Shown: positions 30,294-38,770 of the stretch, one piece after another
Layout of the letters: each line of letters begins with the position of its first letter
How positions within the stretch are numbered: position 1 is the first letter of the stretch
NCBI RefSeq assembly: GCF_009711265.1
Contig: NZ_WMII01000013.1
Location: forward strand, 62,001 to 126,000
Source: Paracoccus shanxieyensis
GTDB lineage: Bacteria; Pseudomonadota; Alphaproteobacteria; Rhodobacterales; Rhodobacteraceae
DNA: 64,000 nt
Direction of reading: 5' to 3'
Translations under genes and position numbers: made by a program
The notes under the pieces: model-generated
The model's database searches: none
What the model was told of the DNA's origin: nothing
Seen by the model: the letters and a program-made list of their open reading frames with translations, nothing else

Positions 30294-31613
30294 ATGCGGA
30301 TTGTTGCCTGTGGGGATGCGTTGTTTTCCGGGGGAAATCTGGCGGAACGGCTGGATCCGGGGCTGGTCGATCTGCTGCAGGACAGCGATGCAGCCTTTGC
30401 CAATGCGGAATTCATCTGCCCGGCCCGCACCACCGCCCCCGCGCCGCGCCGCTTCATGACCGCCGTCGGGATCGAGGCGGTGGATGAACTGACATCCATC
30501 GGCATCAACCTTCTGTCCTTTGCCAACAACCATACCGGCGATTTCGGCCCGCAAGGTGTCATCGACACCATCGAGGCCTGCGAGGCGCGGGGCATCATGT
30601 CCAGCGGCATCGGCCGGTCGCTGTCCGAAGCGCGGATGCCGCATTTTCTGGACACGGCCAAGGGGCGGATCGGCGTGATCTCGACCGGGACCACGCGCTC
30701 GGCCGAATTCACGGCAGCGGATGCAGGCACGGGGATCCCGGCGCGCGCGGGCCTGAACCCGCTGCGCTGGGGCAGGGCTTATGTTCTGCCCGAAGAACAG
30801 TTCGCCCAGATCCAGAAGATCGAGGACATGCTGGGCATCACCGCCAGCCGCCAAGAGATCATGAGCGTCGAGGTCATTCCCGATCCCGGCGCCGACCGCC
30901 TGCAATTCGGGTCGTTCTTCGAGGGATCGCTGTGGTTTGAAAAGGGCAACACCGCGCATATCCGTTATCACGCGAACAAGGACGATCAGGCCGCGCTGCT
31001 GGCCAATATCGCCGATGCGGCGAACCGGTCCGAGGTGGTGCTGGTCAGTCTGCATGCGCATGAGGGCACGCATGAGAACTGGTATTCCCCCCGCCCCGCG
31101 CCCTTCCTTGAAGAATTTGCCCGCAAGGCCATCGACGCGGGCGCGACCGCGGTGATCGGGCACGGGCCGCATATGCTGCGCGGCGTTGAAATCTATCGCG
31201 GGCGGCCGATCTTCTATTCGCTGGGCAGCTTGCTGATGGAATTCGAAGCCGGGATGCAGAAGATGACGCCCGAGATGTTCGCGGCTTACGGCTTTGGCCG
31301 GGACGCGCTGCCGTCGCATCTGCACATGTCGCGCGCGGCGGATGCGGCGGGCAATCCCATCGGGTTCAACGCGGATCCGCGCTTCTCGCGCTCGGTCGTC
31401 GCGGTTCTGGATATCGACGAGGATCGGGTCGCCGTGAAACTGGTCGCGCTTGATCTGGACCTGAACCGCAAGCGGCGGTCGGAACGCGGCCTGCCGGCCC
31501 TTGCCGATCGCCAGCTTGCCCGCAGCATTGCCGCGGATATCGCGGATCTGTCGCAATATTGGGGCACGCAGGTCCAGTTCGACGAAAGCGACGGCAGTAT
31601 CCGCATCGGATAA
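30294..31613 (+). CDS. CapA/PgsA-family metallophosphatase-like protein
   Basis: A 439-residue protein of the CapA family, whose founding member acts in poly-gamma-glutamate capsule synthesis and which has a calcineurin-like fold. Metal-site motifs are in order: VACGDALFSGG at residues 5-15, FANAEF, LLSFANNHTGDFGPQG, VSLHAHEG and GHGPHMLRGVEIYRG, then IFYSLGSLLMEF. No signal peptide or membrane anchor is evident, unlike capsule-synthesis CapA, so it is probably cytoplasmic and may act on a small molecule. AAAGGA precedes the ATG. It is divergent from the TTT1 unit. Confidence 0.85.
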   Translation: MRIVACGDALFSGGNLAERLDPGLVDLLQDSDAAFANAEFICPARTTAPAPRRFMTAVGIEAVDELTSIGINLLSFANNHTGDFGPQGVIDTIEACEARGIMSSGIGRSLSEARMPHFLDTAKGRIGVISTGTTRSAEFTAADAGTGIPARAGLNPLRWGRAYVLPEEQFAQIQKIEDMLGITASRQEIMSVEVIPDPGADRLQFGSFFEGSLWFEKGNTAHIRYHANKDDQAALLANIADAANRSEVVLVSLHAHEGTHENWYSPRPAPFLEEFARKAIDAGATAVIGHGPHMLRGVEIYRGRPIFYSLGSLLMEFEAGMQKMTPEMFAAYGFGRDALPSHLHMSRAADAAGNPIGFNADPRFSRSVVAVLDIDEDRVAVKLVALDLDLNRKRRSERGLPALADRQLARSIAADIADLSQYWGTQVQFDESDGSIRIG

Positions 31614-31767
31614 CGGCCCTTGCGGCGGCAAGACGGGGCGGGCGCGGTGCATGGTCGCGGGGGACTGCTGGCCCCGGCCTTGCCGCCTGGACGTGCCATC
31701 CTTGGCGATTGCGGGCGTGCCGCACCGGCACTAAGGACGTGACAGGCATCTGAACGGGCTGACCGCT

Positions 31768-32286
31768 TTGCAGCAATCCAACCTTGGCAAACTTCTTGCG
31801 GCATTCATGAACCTTCGCCCTCAGCGTCTGGCGCGGGCGCAATCGCGGCTGGGAAGCCGGGCATTGGCCGAGGAACTGGTGCAGGACACATGGCTGAAGC
31901 TGGAAAGCGCGCCGGGCGACACGACGATCCATAACCCTGCCGGGTTCATCCAGCAGATCTCGAACAATGTGATCTGCGACCATTTCCGCAAAGAGCGCCG
32001 ACGTGCCGAAATCGACGCCGAGGTGCAGGACCTGCTTTGGGAACCCTCGGATGCCCTGTCTGCCGAGCGCCGTCTTATCGGCCGGGATCAACTGCGGCAG
32101 GTTCAGGCGGCGCTTGACGCACTGCCGGAAAAGACCCGGCGGATCTTTCTGCTGAACCGCCTGCAGAACGTGCCGCATCGGCGCATCGCCGAGATGTTCG
32201 ACATGTCCGATCAGGCGGTGCATTACCACATCCGCCGCGCGCTTGAGCATCTGGCGCAGATGCGCGATCAGATCGACCATGACTGA
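31768..32286 (+). CDS. ECF sigma factor, FecI type
   Basis: RNA polymerase sigma factor that in this family responds to an outer-membrane receptor via a FecR protein. The 172 residues show region 2 (SRALAEELVQDTWLKL, GFIQQISNNVICDHFRKERRR) and region 4 with its helix-turn-helix (RRIAEMFDMSDQAVHYHIRRAL). The start is uncertain: TTG was used to keep the usual length; an ATG 13 codons later would trim region 2. Overlaps the FecR gene by 8 bases and is followed by a TonB receptor, a standard cell-surface signalling set. Confidence 0.9.
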   Translation: MQQSNLGKLLAAFMNLRPQRLARAQSRLGSRALAEELVQDTWLKLESAPGDTTIHNPAGFIQQISNNVICDHFRKERRRAEIDAEVQDLLWEPSDALSAERRLIGRDQLRQVQAALDALPEKTRRIFLLNRLQNVPHRRIAEMFDMSDQAVHYHIRRALEHLAQMRDQIDHD

Positions 32287-33199
32287 GGGTCGCGAAAAAT
32301 TCGCCCGCGAGGCGCGCGACTGGATCGTGCGCCTGAATTCGGGCCAGATCACCGAGGCCGAGCTTGCGCGCTTCAAGGCGTGGCGCGATGCCTCGGGGGC
32401 GAATGCGCAGGCGTTCGATCACGAACGCGCCTTCTGGACGCAGCTTCAGGCCTTGGAGGCCGCTGGCCGCGATAAGCCCGGCATGAAACGGCGACGTTTT
32501 CTGGCGACAGGAGCCGCCGCCCTGGGCGGCGCTGCGGGGCTGGTCTTCGTGCCGCAATTGGCTGTGGCGCTGCGGGCGGATTTCCAGACCCAGATCGGGC
32601 AGATCGCCTCATTCGGGCTGCCGGACGGCAGTTCGGTGACGCTGAACACCGACAGTGCGGTCAAACTGGATTATTCCGGTGCGCGTCGCCGTGTCGGATT
32701 GCTGCGCGGCGAGGCCGAGTTCACCGTCCTGTCCGCAGCCGGGATGTTCGGCGTCGTCGCAGCGGACGGCCTGACGGAAACGCAGGCGGCACGGTTTTCC
32801 ATCCGGCTGGACCGCAAGCAGGCCATCGTCACGGCATATCAGGGTCAGCTGCGCATCACGGCGGGCACGGACGGCCACAGCGTTTCAATGACCGCGGGCG
32901 AACAGGCCAGCTATGGCGCTGGACGCGCGCCCTCGGCCCCGCAGATCGCAGATACCGAACTGGCTCGGGCATGGCGCGGCGGGCGGGTGATCTTCGAGGG
33001 CCGGGCCTTTGCGCAGGCCGTGCAGGAACTGGGCCGATATCTGGCCGAGCGTGTGGTCATCGCCCCGCATATTGCCGGGGACGTTCCGGTCAGCGGGGTG
33101 TTTTCCACCGATCAGGCGCTGGCCGCGCTGACGGCCCTGGCGCAGATGCAGGGCCTGAGCCTGCATCGCGTTCCGGGCGTCATCATCCTGATCGCGTAA
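32279..33199 (+). CDS. FecR-family anti-sigma/sigma regulator
   Basis: Inner-membrane protein that relays the receptor signal to the FecI-type sigma factor. The 306 residues have a cytoplasmic N-terminal domain with the DUF4880-like pattern (REARDWIVRLNSGQITEAELARF) and a Trp-containing FKAWRDAS, one membrane segment preceded by KRRRF, which resembles a twin-arginine signal, then the periplasmic FecR domain (FGLPDGSSVTLNTDSAV, RRVGLLRGEAEFTV). The C-terminal part resembles the STN domain (GVFSTDQALAAL), which docks to the receptor's signalling domain. Start overlaps the sigma gene. Confidence 0.9.
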   Translation: MTEGREKFAREARDWIVRLNSGQITEAELARFKAWRDASGANAQAFDHERAFWTQLQALEAAGRDKPGMKRRRFLATGAAALGGAAGLVFVPQLAVALRADFQTQIGQIASFGLPDGSSVTLNTDSAVKLDYSGARRRVGLLRGEAEFTVLSAAGMFGVVAADGLTETQAARFSIRLDRKQAIVTAYQGQLRITAGTDGHSVSMTAGEQASYGAGRAPSAPQIADTELARAWRGGRVIFEGRAFAQAVQELGRYLAERVVIAPHIAGDVPVSGVFSTDQALAALTALAQMQGLSLHRVPGVIILIA

Positions 33200-33323
33200 A
33201 AAATCTTTCTTGCCGTCTTTGGGCAAAAGCCCGCGTCACGCGTCAATATGATGAAGGGACCAGGCAGGCCGTTACCCAAGCTCTTCGATCACGCATCAAC
33301 GAAGACAAAAGGGGCCTGGCCGA

Positions 33324-35762
33324 ATGCCTGGGACAGTGAATGATGATTGCGGCCGCGTATTGCGTGGCCGGGTGTTGGCGGGCGTCCTGTCGGGAACCGC
33401 GATATGCGCGGCCGCGCTGCCGGTCGCGCTGATGCCGGGCGCGCTGTGGGCGCAGTCGGCGACTGCGACTGACTTCGACATTCCCGCCCAGCCGCTGAAC
33501 CGCGCATTGCGGATGCTGGCGGCGCAATCGGGCGTGCAGATCGCGTATCGCACGGCATCTGCCTCGGGCGCGATGGCACCGGCGGTGCGCGGGCGGATGA
33601 CGACCGAACAGGCGCTGGCCCGTATTCTGGCGGGTTCGGGGCTGGGCTATGCCTTTACCGGCGCCAATACGGTCGCGATTTCTGCGCCGGCACAGCCCGG
33701 AAATGACAGCGGTGCCGCTGCGGGGGCGATCGTGCTGAACCCGATCAGCCTGTCCAGCGCCGCGCCCGGCACGACCGAGGGCACGAATTCCTATACCACC
33801 GACATCGCGACCGGATCGACCGGGCTGCCCCTGACGCTGCGTGGCACGCCGCAATCCGTGACCGTCATCACCGATCAGCGCATGCAGGATCAGGGTCTGG
33901 ACACCACGCAGCAGGTGCTGGCCTATACCACCGGCGTGAACTCGGCCACCTATGAGACCGACCGCGATGTCACATGGGCGCGCGGCCAGTGGGTCTCAAG
34001 CTATATCATCGACGGCGTGCTGGTCGATGGCGGCTGGGGCTTTCACGCGGGCACGGGGATCCATTCCTCGACCGCGGCCTATGACCATGTCGAGGTCGTG
34101 CGCGGGGCCAGCGGTTTGCTGACCGGCACGGGCGATCCTGCCGCCGCCGTCCGCATCGAACGAAAGCGGGCCGACGCGCGCGAATTGACCGGCAAGGTCG
34201 AAACCCGCATCGGCAACTGGAACCGCGCGGGCGTGACGCTGGATGTGCAAAGCCCGCTGAACAGCACGGGCACGCTGCGGGGCAGGCTGGTTGCGGATAT
34301 CTTTGGCGGCGACAGCTTCAAGGACCGCTATCACGTGGACAAGCAGACCTTTTATGGCACGCTGGCCTGGGATGTGACGCCCGACACCATGCTGACCTTC
34401 AGTCTGGAGCATCGCAACCATGATCCGATAGGGTCGGAATGGGCGGGCTTTGCATCGGTCTACAGCGACGGCTCGCTGACGGATTTCCCGCGCGGTTTCT
34501 CGGCAGCGCCATGGTGGGCCTCATGGTCGGGGCAGCAGGACATGGCGACGCTGCGTGTCGATCACGATCTGGGCGGGAACTGGACCGCGAATGCCACCCT
34601 CAGCGCGGTTCGCCGCGAATATATCGCCGAGCACATGCGCTTTTATGGCCAGCCCGATCCCATCACGGGCGAGGGGATGACGGCCTTCGCGCAAAAGGAC
34701 GACGTGTTCAACCGCCAGATTGCGCTGGATGCCTCGGTCAGCGGGCCGGTGCAGGCCTTCGGGCGCGAACATGCGCTGAATTTCGGCGTCCATGCCGGCC
34801 GGGAATGGTCGCGGTCCGATCTGTATGTGCCGCGCGGCGGTCAGCCGGCGGCGGGCAGCGTCTTTGACTGGCGGGGTGACATGGCGCGGCCCGACTGGGT
34901 GCTGGAGAACCATACCGACTGGGAACGCGGGGCGACGCAATATGCCGCCTATGGCTCGGCACGGGTGTCGCTGGCCGAGCCGCTGACGGCGGTGTTGGGG
35001 CTGCGATATACCGACTGGAAATCCGATGACCGGCATTTTCAGGAACCCACGCCCTATGTCGGTCTGGTCTATGACCTGAGCAAGGATATCTCGGTCTATG
35101 CCAGCTATACCTCGATCTTCAATCCGCAGGACGTGAAGGACCGTAACGGCGATTATCTTGATCCGGTTCAGGGCAAAAGCAAGGAGCTTGGCATCAAGGG
35201 GGCGTGGATGGACGACCGCCTGAATGCGTCGCTAAGCTGGTTCGACACCTCGCAGGACAACGTGGCCAACTATCTGGAAGGCGTGCTGACCCCGGATGGC
35301 GAACAGGCCTATGAAGGGTTGAAGGGCGTCAGCGCCAAGGGCTTTGAGCTGGAGATCTCGGGCGAGATCGCCAGGGGGCTGAACCTGTTTCTGGGCGCAT
35401 CGACGCAGAAGATCACCGATGCGGATGGTCAGGACACGCTGACCTTCCTTCCGACCCGCACCGCCAAGCTGTTCGCGACATGGAACCTGCCGGGGCAATA
35501 TGAAAAATGGACCATCGGCGGCGGCGCACGCTGGCAGAACGACACCTGGAACTATGTCTATCCCGCCAGCGGCCAGATGAAGCTGCATCGGGGCGGCAAT
35601 ACCGTGGTCGATGCGATGGTGCGCTATGACATCAGCGACACGTGGTCGGCGCAACTGAACGTCAACAACCTGTTCGACAAGACCTATGTCCCCAACGCCT
35701 CGGCCACCGTCGCCTATGGCGAGCCGCGCAATGCCATGCTGACGCTGGTGTCGCGCTTCTGA
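33324..35762 (+). CDS. TonB-dependent receptor with STN signalling domain (siderophore type)
   Basis: Outer-membrane receptor for a siderophore-like ligand, driven by TonB. The 812 residues comprise a signal peptide (about 1-44, ALWAQ), an STN domain (FDIPAQPLNRALRMLAAQSG to about residue 115) that signals to FecR, a plug (LRGTPQSVTVITDQRMQDQG) and a long beta-barrel ending in aromatic phenylalanine (TLVSRF). The pattern resembles ferrichrome/pyoverdine-type FhuE/FpvA receptors. With FecI and FecR it makes an autoregulated iron-uptake island. The ligand is unknown. Confidence 0.93.
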   Translation: MPGTVNDDCGRVLRGRVLAGVLSGTAICAAALPVALMPGALWAQSATATDFDIPAQPLNRALRMLAAQSGVQIAYRTASASGAMAPAVRGRMTTEQALARILAGSGLGYAFTGANTVAISAPAQPGNDSGAAAGAIVLNPISLSSAAPGTTEGTNSYTTDIATGSTGLPLTLRGTPQSVTVITDQRMQDQGLDTTQQVLAYTTGVNSATYETDRDVTWARGQWVSSYIIDGVLVDGGWGFHAGTGIHSSTAAYDHVEVVRGASGLLTGTGDPAAAVRIERKRADARELTGKVETRIGNWNRAGVTLDVQSPLNSTGTLRGRLVADIFGGDSFKDRYHVDKQTFYGTLAWDVTPDTMLTFSLEHRNHDPIGSEWAGFASVYSDGSLTDFPRGFSAAPWWASWSGQQDMATLRVDHDLGGNWTANATLSAVRREYIAEHMRFYGQPDPITGEGMTAFAQKDDVFNRQIALDASVSGPVQAFGREHALNFGVHAGREWSRSDLYVPRGGQPAAGSVFDWRGDMARPDWVLENHTDWERGATQYAAYGSARVSLAEPLTAVLGLRYTDWKSDDRHFQEPTPYVGLVYDLSKDISVYASYTSIFNPQDVKDRNGDYLDPVQGKSKELGIKGAWMDDRLNASLSWFDTSQDNVANYLEGVLTPDGEQAYEGLKGVSAKGFELEISGEIARGLNLFLGASTQKITDADGQDTLTFLPTRTAKLFATWNLPGQYEKWTIGGGARWQNDTWNYVYPASGQMKLHRGGNTVVDAMVRYDISDTWSAQLNVNNLFDKTYVPNASATVAYGEPRNAMLTLVSRF

Positions 35763-35770
35763 CGCTTTGT

Positions 35771-35796
35771 GGCCCCCCCGTCGCGGGGGGCCTTTT
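35771..35796 (+). terminator. Rho-independent terminator after the TonB receptor gene
   Basis: Eight-bp stem (GGCCCCCC with GGGGGGCC), 6-base loop, four Ts. It lies eight bases after the receptor stop and 19 bases before the YncE-like start, so the latter may be expressed by partial readthrough. Confidence 0.72.
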
Positions 35797-35814
35797 CCAA
35801 TCCGAGGACTGTTC

Positions 35815-36951
35815 ATGCCCAAAAGAACCTCCCGCGTCCTGCTGGCCGCGATGCTCTTTGCCCTGCCTGCATCCGCGCAGGACAAGCCAATGCTGGAGCC
35901 CGCCGATTACGCCGCGGCGGCCGTCCGCAACAGCGCCATTCCCGGCGGATACGAGGTGCGCGCCGTGCCGGAACTGGGCGTGGTCTTTGCCGCCTCGGTG
36001 CCCGATTTCAAGGATGGCGCGCCGGGCGATGTCTATATGCTGCGGCAGGACGATCTGTCGGTGATCCGCCGCATCCAGCTGCAGCGCCGCCCCTTTGCGC
36101 TGGCCATGGATCACCGGCGCGGCTGGCTTTATGCCGGAAACACCAAGGATGGCTCGCTGACCGTGATCGACGCGAAAAGCGGTCTGGTCTTGCGCAGGAT
36201 CCAGCTTGGCCAGCCCGGCAAGGATGGCAAGATGGAACATACCCGCATGATCGAGGTCGATGAGGCCACGGGGCATGTTTTCGTCACCGGCCCGACCGAC
36301 GAAGGCATCGTCTGGATCGTCGACGGCGTTGCAGGCAAGCTTTTGCACCGCATCGACCATGTGGGCATCTGGGCCGCCGGGCTGGCCTATGACGGGGCGG
36401 GCAAGCTTTATATCGGCGCGGGCGGCGCGCATGAGATCATCGTGCTGGATGCCGCGACAGGCAAGACGCTGACGCGGTTTTCCACCGGCGACACGCCCGA
36501 AGGCGCGGGCAATGACTCCGCGCATTTCTTCGTCAACCTGTCGCTGGACGTTCAGCGCAACCGCCTGTTTGCCGTCGACAGCCACAGTGGCCAGCTTTAC
36601 GTTCTTGATGCCACAAGCGGCACGGAACTGGCCCGCCTGCCCATCGGCAAGGGCGCTTTGGACGTCGAATTCAACGCGACGCTGAACAAGGCCTATGTGA
36701 CCTATTACGGCATCGACCAGCAGAACCCGGTCGGCTGGGGCGGTCTGGTGGTGATCGACGCGGCGGAATATGTCGAAGAGCGGCGGCTGAACATACCGAC
36801 CTTTCCTAGTAACCTGTCGCTGGACGAAACCGCAGGGGCGCTGTTCATGTCGGTCAGCGAACCGTCCCGGCCCGAACATCCCGACTATCGCCCGGATGCC
36901 ATGGGCGCGGTGCTGCGGCTGGATCTGGGGGCGCTGGACGCCTTGCCCTAG
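35815..36951 (+). CDS. YncE-like exported beta-propeller protein
   Basis: A 378-residue periplasmic protein with a signal peptide (LLAAMLFALPASAQ) and about seven repeated blades of the YVTN/NHL-like type, e.g. RRGWLYAGNTKDGSLTVIDA, GKLYIGAGGAHEIIVLDAAT and RNRLFAVDSHSGQLYVLDA. This matches YncE, a beta-propeller protein which in E. coli is iron-repressed and lies next to a TonB receptor gene. The same pairing is seen here. Function unproven; a role in handling iron-siderophore or DNA in the periplasm has been suggested for YncE. Confidence 0.85.
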   Translation: MPKRTSRVLLAAMLFALPASAQDKPMLEPADYAAAAVRNSAIPGGYEVRAVPELGVVFAASVPDFKDGAPGDVYMLRQDDLSVIRRIQLQRRPFALAMDHRRGWLYAGNTKDGSLTVIDAKSGLVLRRIQLGQPGKDGKMEHTRMIEVDEATGHVFVTGPTDEGIVWIVDGVAGKLLHRIDHVGIWAAGLAYDGAGKLYIGAGGAHEIIVLDAATGKTLTRFSTGDTPEGAGNDSAHFFVNLSLDVQRNRLFAVDSHSGQLYVLDATSGTELARLPIGKGALDVEFNATLNKAYVTYYGIDQQNPVGWGGLVVIDAAEYVEERRLNIPTFPSNLSLDETAGALFMSVSEPSRPEHPDYRPDAMGAVLRLDLGALDALP

Positions 36952-36992
36952 GCATCAGCGCTGGGGCATCCCGTTGCATGCCTGCGATGAAA

Positions 36993-37035
36993 GCCCCGCC
37001 GCGTGCCGCGTGCCGCTGATGCGGCAGGGCGGGGC
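36993..37035. terminator. Nested hairpin terminator between convergent genes
   Basis: Outer stem GCCCCGCC with GGCGGGGC and an inner hairpin TGCCGC-TGAT-GCGGCA. On the minus strand TTTCATC follows. It serves the YncE-like gene and/or the DapA-family gene. Confidence 0.55.
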
Positions 37036-37068
37036 GTCACCTTTCCCAGCGACCAGACGCCGCCCGCA

Positions 37069-37977
37069 TCAGGCGGCGGTCTGCGCGGCAATGATCGTTT
37101 CCAGCTGCGCGCGCTCGGTCGTCGACAGTTTCGGCACGCCGGGCAGGCGCACCGCGCCCATTTCGGTGCCAAGGATTGCCAGCGCCTCTTTGACGACGGT
37201 GACGTTCGAGCCGTTGCGGTAATGGGTGCGCAATGCCTCGAACCCGGCAAAGCGGTTGATCAGGCGGCGCGCGGCGGGATAGTCGCCTTGGACAAGCGCC
37301 GCGTGGACGGCCAGCGAGACTTCGGGAAAGACATTCACGAAGCCCGAGGTGAAGCCCTGCGCGCCGATGGCGTAAAAGGCCGGGGCCCATGCTTCCGCCA
37401 GCCCGCAGACCCAGATCGTGTCCAGATCCTCGGTCGAGCGGATCACGTCGGCCAGCAGCATCAGGTTGCTTGAGGCGTATTTGACCCCGGCAATGTTTTC
37501 ATGCGCCCCAAGGCGGCGGAAATCATCGACCGCGAATGTATCGGTCCGGACATAGGCGATGACCGGAACGGTCGACGCATCGGCCAGGGCCAGAAAGTAA
37601 TCGACCTGCGCGGCGGGGCTGGCAAAGGGGTCCATCGGATGATGGCTCATGATCGCGCCGCATCCGACGGCGATGGCATCACGGGCAAGGGCCTTGGCCT
37701 CGACCAGCGAACGCCCGACGGCCGCGCTGATCAGCGTCCGGCCTGCGGCGGCCTCGGCGGTGATGGCGTGCACGCGGCGGATTTCGTCCATCGACAGCGA
37801 AAAGAATTCGCCGGTATTGCCGGCGGCCATCAGGTTATGGATCCCGGCCCCCGCCAGCCGCTGGATCAGCGGGATCAGAAGCGCAGGCGCGATCTGCCCA
37901 TCGGGGCCGTAAGGGGTGACCGGAACGCCCGAGATGCCCTTCAATGCCTGGCGGATCGTCTGGATGCTGTCAGTCAC
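37069..37977 (-). CDS. DapA/DHDPS-family lyase (sugar-acid aldolase or dehydratase type)
   Basis: A 302-residue class I aldolase-superfamily enzyme. The Schiff-base Lys166 is in AGVKYASSN and the conserved Tyr142 in VIAYVRT. The loop GNTGEFFSL (53-61) resembles 5-dehydro-4-deoxyglucarate dehydratase (KdgD) and KDG aldolases more than true dihydrodipicolinate synthase, whose loop is GTTGE. GTG start with AGGAC upstream. Three bases separate it from the GntR gene on the same strand. With the sugar-acid dehydratase-like enzyme nearby, a role splitting or dehydrating a 2-keto-3-deoxy sugar acid is likely. Confidence 0.85.
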   Translation of the reverse strand: MTDSIQTIRQALKGISGVPVTPYGPDGQIAPALLIPLIQRLAGAGIHNLMAAGNTGEFFSLSMDEIRRVHAITAEAAAGRTLISAAVGRSLVEAKALARDAIAVGCGAIMSHHPMDPFASPAAQVDYFLALADASTVPVIAYVRTDTFAVDDFRRLGAHENIAGVKYASSNLMLLADVIRSTEDLDTIWVCGLAEAWAPAFYAIGAQGFTSGFVNVFPEVSLAVHAALVQGDYPAARRLINRFAGFEALRTHYRNGSNVTVVKEALAILGTEMGAVRLPGVPKLSTTERAQLETIIAAQTAA

Positions 37978-37980
37978 GGG

Positions 37981-38658
37981 TCAGTCCTTATCTTTGGAGA
38001 ATACGAGGTTGAGATAGCTTTCGCCTGCGCGCAGGACATGCGCCTTCATCGCCGCTTCTGCGGCATCGGCATCCTTGGCGATGACCGCGGCGCCGATGGC
38101 CGCATGTTCGTCGAATGCCCGCTGGCGTTCCCCAGGGTCCATATGGATCACCCGCCGCGCGCCGGTGTCATAGACATCCTGCCGGTCGTTCAGAATGCGC
38201 AGATAATTCGCCCGTGCCGCCGACCGGATCGCCGTGTGAAAGACCTCGTTCAGGCGGATCAGCTCTTCTGCGCCGCCCTTGTCGGTGGCATCACGCATGT
38301 GCTGGATGATCGCGTGCAGGGCGGATATGTCATCCGGCAGGATGCGCTGCGCGGCAAGCCGGGCGATGGTGGATTCGATGGCCGCCCGCGCCAAGATCAT
38401 CTCTTCGGCCCAGGCGTAATCGAAGCGCACGACGACACCGCTGCGCGGCTTGATCAGCACCAGCCCCTCGGCATCCAGCTGGCGCAGGGCCTCTTTGACG
38501 GGGGTGGTGCTGACGCCAAGCTGTTCGGCGATCTGGCGTTCATTCAGCCGCGTGCCCGGCGCATAGGTTCCCGAAAGGATCGCCTGCCGCAGCGCGCGAT
38601 GCACATGTTCGCGCAGCCCGGCCGTCGCAAGCGCATCCAAAGGGGCAAGGGTGGTCAT
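37981..38658 (-). CDS. GntR-family regulator, FCD (FadR) subfamily
   Basis: A 225-residue transcription factor. The winged helix-turn-helix is at about residues 18-75 (ERQIAEQLGVSTTPVKEALRQLDAEGLV), followed by an all-helical FCD ligand domain with metal-site histidines (LNEVFHTAIRSA, DEHAAIGAA, AAMKAHVL). Such regulators sense organic acids, usually as repressors released by the ligand. An ATG with GGAGA seven bases ahead is chosen over a GTG one codon before. It is divergent from the ABC operon and likely controls both. Confidence 0.92.
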   Translation of the reverse strand: MTTLAPLDALATAGLREHVHRALRQAILSGTYAPGTRLNERQIAEQLGVSTTPVKEALRQLDAEGLVLIKPRSGVVVRFDYAWAEEMILARAAIESTIARLAAQRILPDDISALHAIIQHMRDATDKGGAEELIRLNEVFHTAIRSAARANYLRILNDRQDVYDTGARRVIHMDPGERQRAFDEHAAIGAAVIAKDADAAEAAMKAHVLRAGESYLNLVFSKDKD

Positions 38659-38699
38659 CACAAATTCTCCGGTTGACTGCGCAGCCGCACTGTGAAATT

Positions 38700-38709
38700 T
38701 GATATATCA
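38700..38709. promoter_or_regulatory. Candidate GntR operator
   Basis: Perfect 10-base palindrome TGATATATCA in the 112-base gap between the GntR regulator and the ABC operon, in an otherwise GC-rich setting. FCD regulators often bind short AT-centred palindromes. A TTGACT hexamer lies 21 bases before it and may be a -35 element. Confidence 0.38.
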
Positions 38710-38770
38710 CATCCCAATTATTGTCGATTGCAAAAACGACATAGGGGTCTGCCTGGAGGGAGGAGACACC

